Part shown: piece by piece, positions 63,172-64,000 of the stretch | Layout of the letters: every line of letters begins with the position of its first letter | Position numbering within the stretch: position 1 is the first letter of the stretch | DNA from: Actinotignum timonense | GTDB lineage: Bacteria > Actinomycetota > Actinomycetes > Actinomycetales > Actinomycetaceae | Length of the DNA stretch: 64,000 nucleotides | Direction: 5' to 3' | Assembly: GCF_900155575.1 (NCBI RefSeq) | Contig: NZ_LT706966.1 | Span: forward strand, 1,451,425 to 1,515,424 | Notes under the pieces: generated by a model | What the model was told of the DNA's origin: nothing | What the model saw: only the letters and a program-made list of their open reading frames with translations | Database searches by the model: none | Program-made: the position numbers and the translations under genes

Positions 63172-64000
63172 TTACTGGTTGCTTTCTACTGATTTGGGTG
63201 TATCGAGTAGCGCGTCGGTGTGGTTAGCGGCCAGTACTTGCTCGATTTCATCCTGGGTGGGCATCGCGGTAGAGCATTCGATACGCGAGGTCACGATCGC
63301 GCCGGCAGTGTTGGCATACCGGATTGTTTTCTCCAGGCTCCAGCCCTGTAAAAGCCCGTGGACAAGGGACCCACCGAAAGCATCCCCGGCTCCAGCCCCG
63401 TTGACCACGGTCGTGTTCATCGCGGGGATAAAGAATTCTTCCGCGCTCGATTTCGCGAGGGTGCCCTTGCTGCCTTGCTTGACCACAGCGATCTGGACCC
63501 CGCGTTCCAGTAGTGCTGTTGCAGCCGCGTGTGGATCAGTTTCCCCGACCGCGATTTCACATTCTTCCACGTTACCCACCGCGACTGTCGCATACTCAAG
63601 AACTTCCGCATAACGCTGACGTGCCAGATCAACTGACTCCCAGAACATTGGACGCCAGTCCATATCGAAAACGGTATGGTCTTTACGCCCCCGCATGGCA
63701 AGCGCGCTCATATGGGTGGAATACGAGGGGTCCTCGCACAGGCCCGTCCCGGATACCCACAAGAGTTTAGCCTCGCGTACCTGGTCTTCATCCAGATCAC
63801 TGTCCTTGATCTGGAGGTCAGGGGCGGAGGGTTCACGGTAGAAGAAGAACGGGAAATGTTCGGGTGGGATAATCTCGCAGAAAGTAACAGGCGTGTTCAG
63901 GGTATCGTCAACGATCACGTATTCATCTGATACGCCGAGCCGGCGCATTTCCAGGCGGACCCACCGCCCGAAAGGATCATCACCTACCCCGGTGAGGGTG
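63172..64000 (-). CDS. iolC: 5-dehydro-2-deoxygluconokinase, N-terminus outside the window
   Basis: 276 residues are visible; the frame runs off the right edge (LTGVGDDPFGRWVRLEMRRL at the edge), so the start is missing. PfkB-family kinase: the C-terminal signature VNGAGAGDAFGGSLVHGLL has the catalytic Asp. CEIIPPEHFPFFFYREPSAP and DMDWRPMFW are typical of IolC. It phosphorylates 2-deoxy-5-keto-D-gluconate in myo-inositol breakdown. It is the first visible gene of a minus-strand operon with the aldolase-like gene and the GntP permease. Confidence 0.9.
   Translation of the reverse strand, partial: TLTGVGDDPFGRWVRLEMRRLGVSDEYVIVDDTLNTPVTFCEIIPPEHFPFFFYREPSAPDLQIKDSDLDEDQVREAKLLWVSGTGLCEDPSYSTHMSALAMRGRKDHTVFDMDWRPMFWESVDLARQRYAEVLEYATVAVGNVEECEIAVGETDPHAAATALLERGVQIAVVKQGSKGTLAKSSAEEFFIPAMNTTVVNGAGAGDAFGGSLVHGLLQGWSLEKTIRYANTAGAIVTSRIECSTAMPTQDEIEQVLAANHTDALLDTPKSVESNQ

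Overview
The window is a high-GC actinobacterial chromosome segment. The evidence is a fused type I fatty acid synthase with a separate AcpS, the actinobacterial helicase-nuclease pair AdnAB, the small actinobacterial proteins DUF3117 and DUF3107, a Tad pilus locus of actinobacterial layout, many GTG starts, several probably leaderless genes, and promoters of the PafBC (RecA-independent DNA damage) type. The gene set would suit the Actinomycetaceae or a related family, but no rRNA or other marker here fixes the genus.

Layout. 1-3215: C-terminal part of FAS-I (KR and KS), then a strong terminator. 3336-10321: envelope and transport genes (TcaA-like membrane protein, LRV-domain membrane protein, NCS1 nucleobase permease, AcpS, amino-acid permease). 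10507-17345: one-carbon and repair genes (glyA-folD overlapping, exonuclease III), a YihY/BrkB membrane protein, mannose-1-phosphate guanylyltransferase, a LOG-family protein and DUF3117. 17540-22864, minus strand: O-methyltransferase, then the overlapping chain aminopeptidase P > MgtE-N/CBS protein > DUF1003 > Mrp ATPase. 22964-26905: PHP phosphoesterase, MarC, DEAD-box helicase, DUF3107. 27100-34451: adnA-adnB. 34399-35457: phosphotransferase-like gene. 35723-40469: compact tad operon. 40479-46186: prfB, ftsE, ftsX, an M23 hydrolase, a small membrane protein, smpB. 46308-46702: type I-E-like CRISPR array without cas genes in the window. 47161-53535: two PRC-barrel stress proteins, dusB, dgt, dnaG. 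53564-60179: accessory sugar-acid region (IclR regulator, L-fuconate dehydratase, GntP permease, a complete IS3-family element, a DapA-family aldolase). 60340-60413: a CAU-anticodon tRNA. 60414-64000: IS-end-like debris, a second GntP permease, a Cgl0159-type aldolase-like protein and a truncated iolC.

How the genes connect. GlyA and FolD form a one-carbon pair. FtsE, FtsX and the coiled-coil M23 protein form a division-linked wall-hydrolysis module. AdnA and AdnB form the double-strand-break resection motor. The fuconate dehydratase, permease and aldolase outline an IclR-controlled sugar-acid route, and the right edge is the start of an inositol catabolic cluster.

The most informative non-coding signals are a back-to-back pair of PafBC-type promoters between DUF3107 and adnA, a third such promoter before the YihY/BrkB gene, a CRISPR repeat whose last base alternates C/T (suggesting an AAY PAM), two solo IS-end-like elements with 2 and 4 internal repeats, and a 36-bp tandem duplication across a start site in the tad operon. 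I saw no multi-gene system that looks wholly new. All counts and alignments were made by eye.
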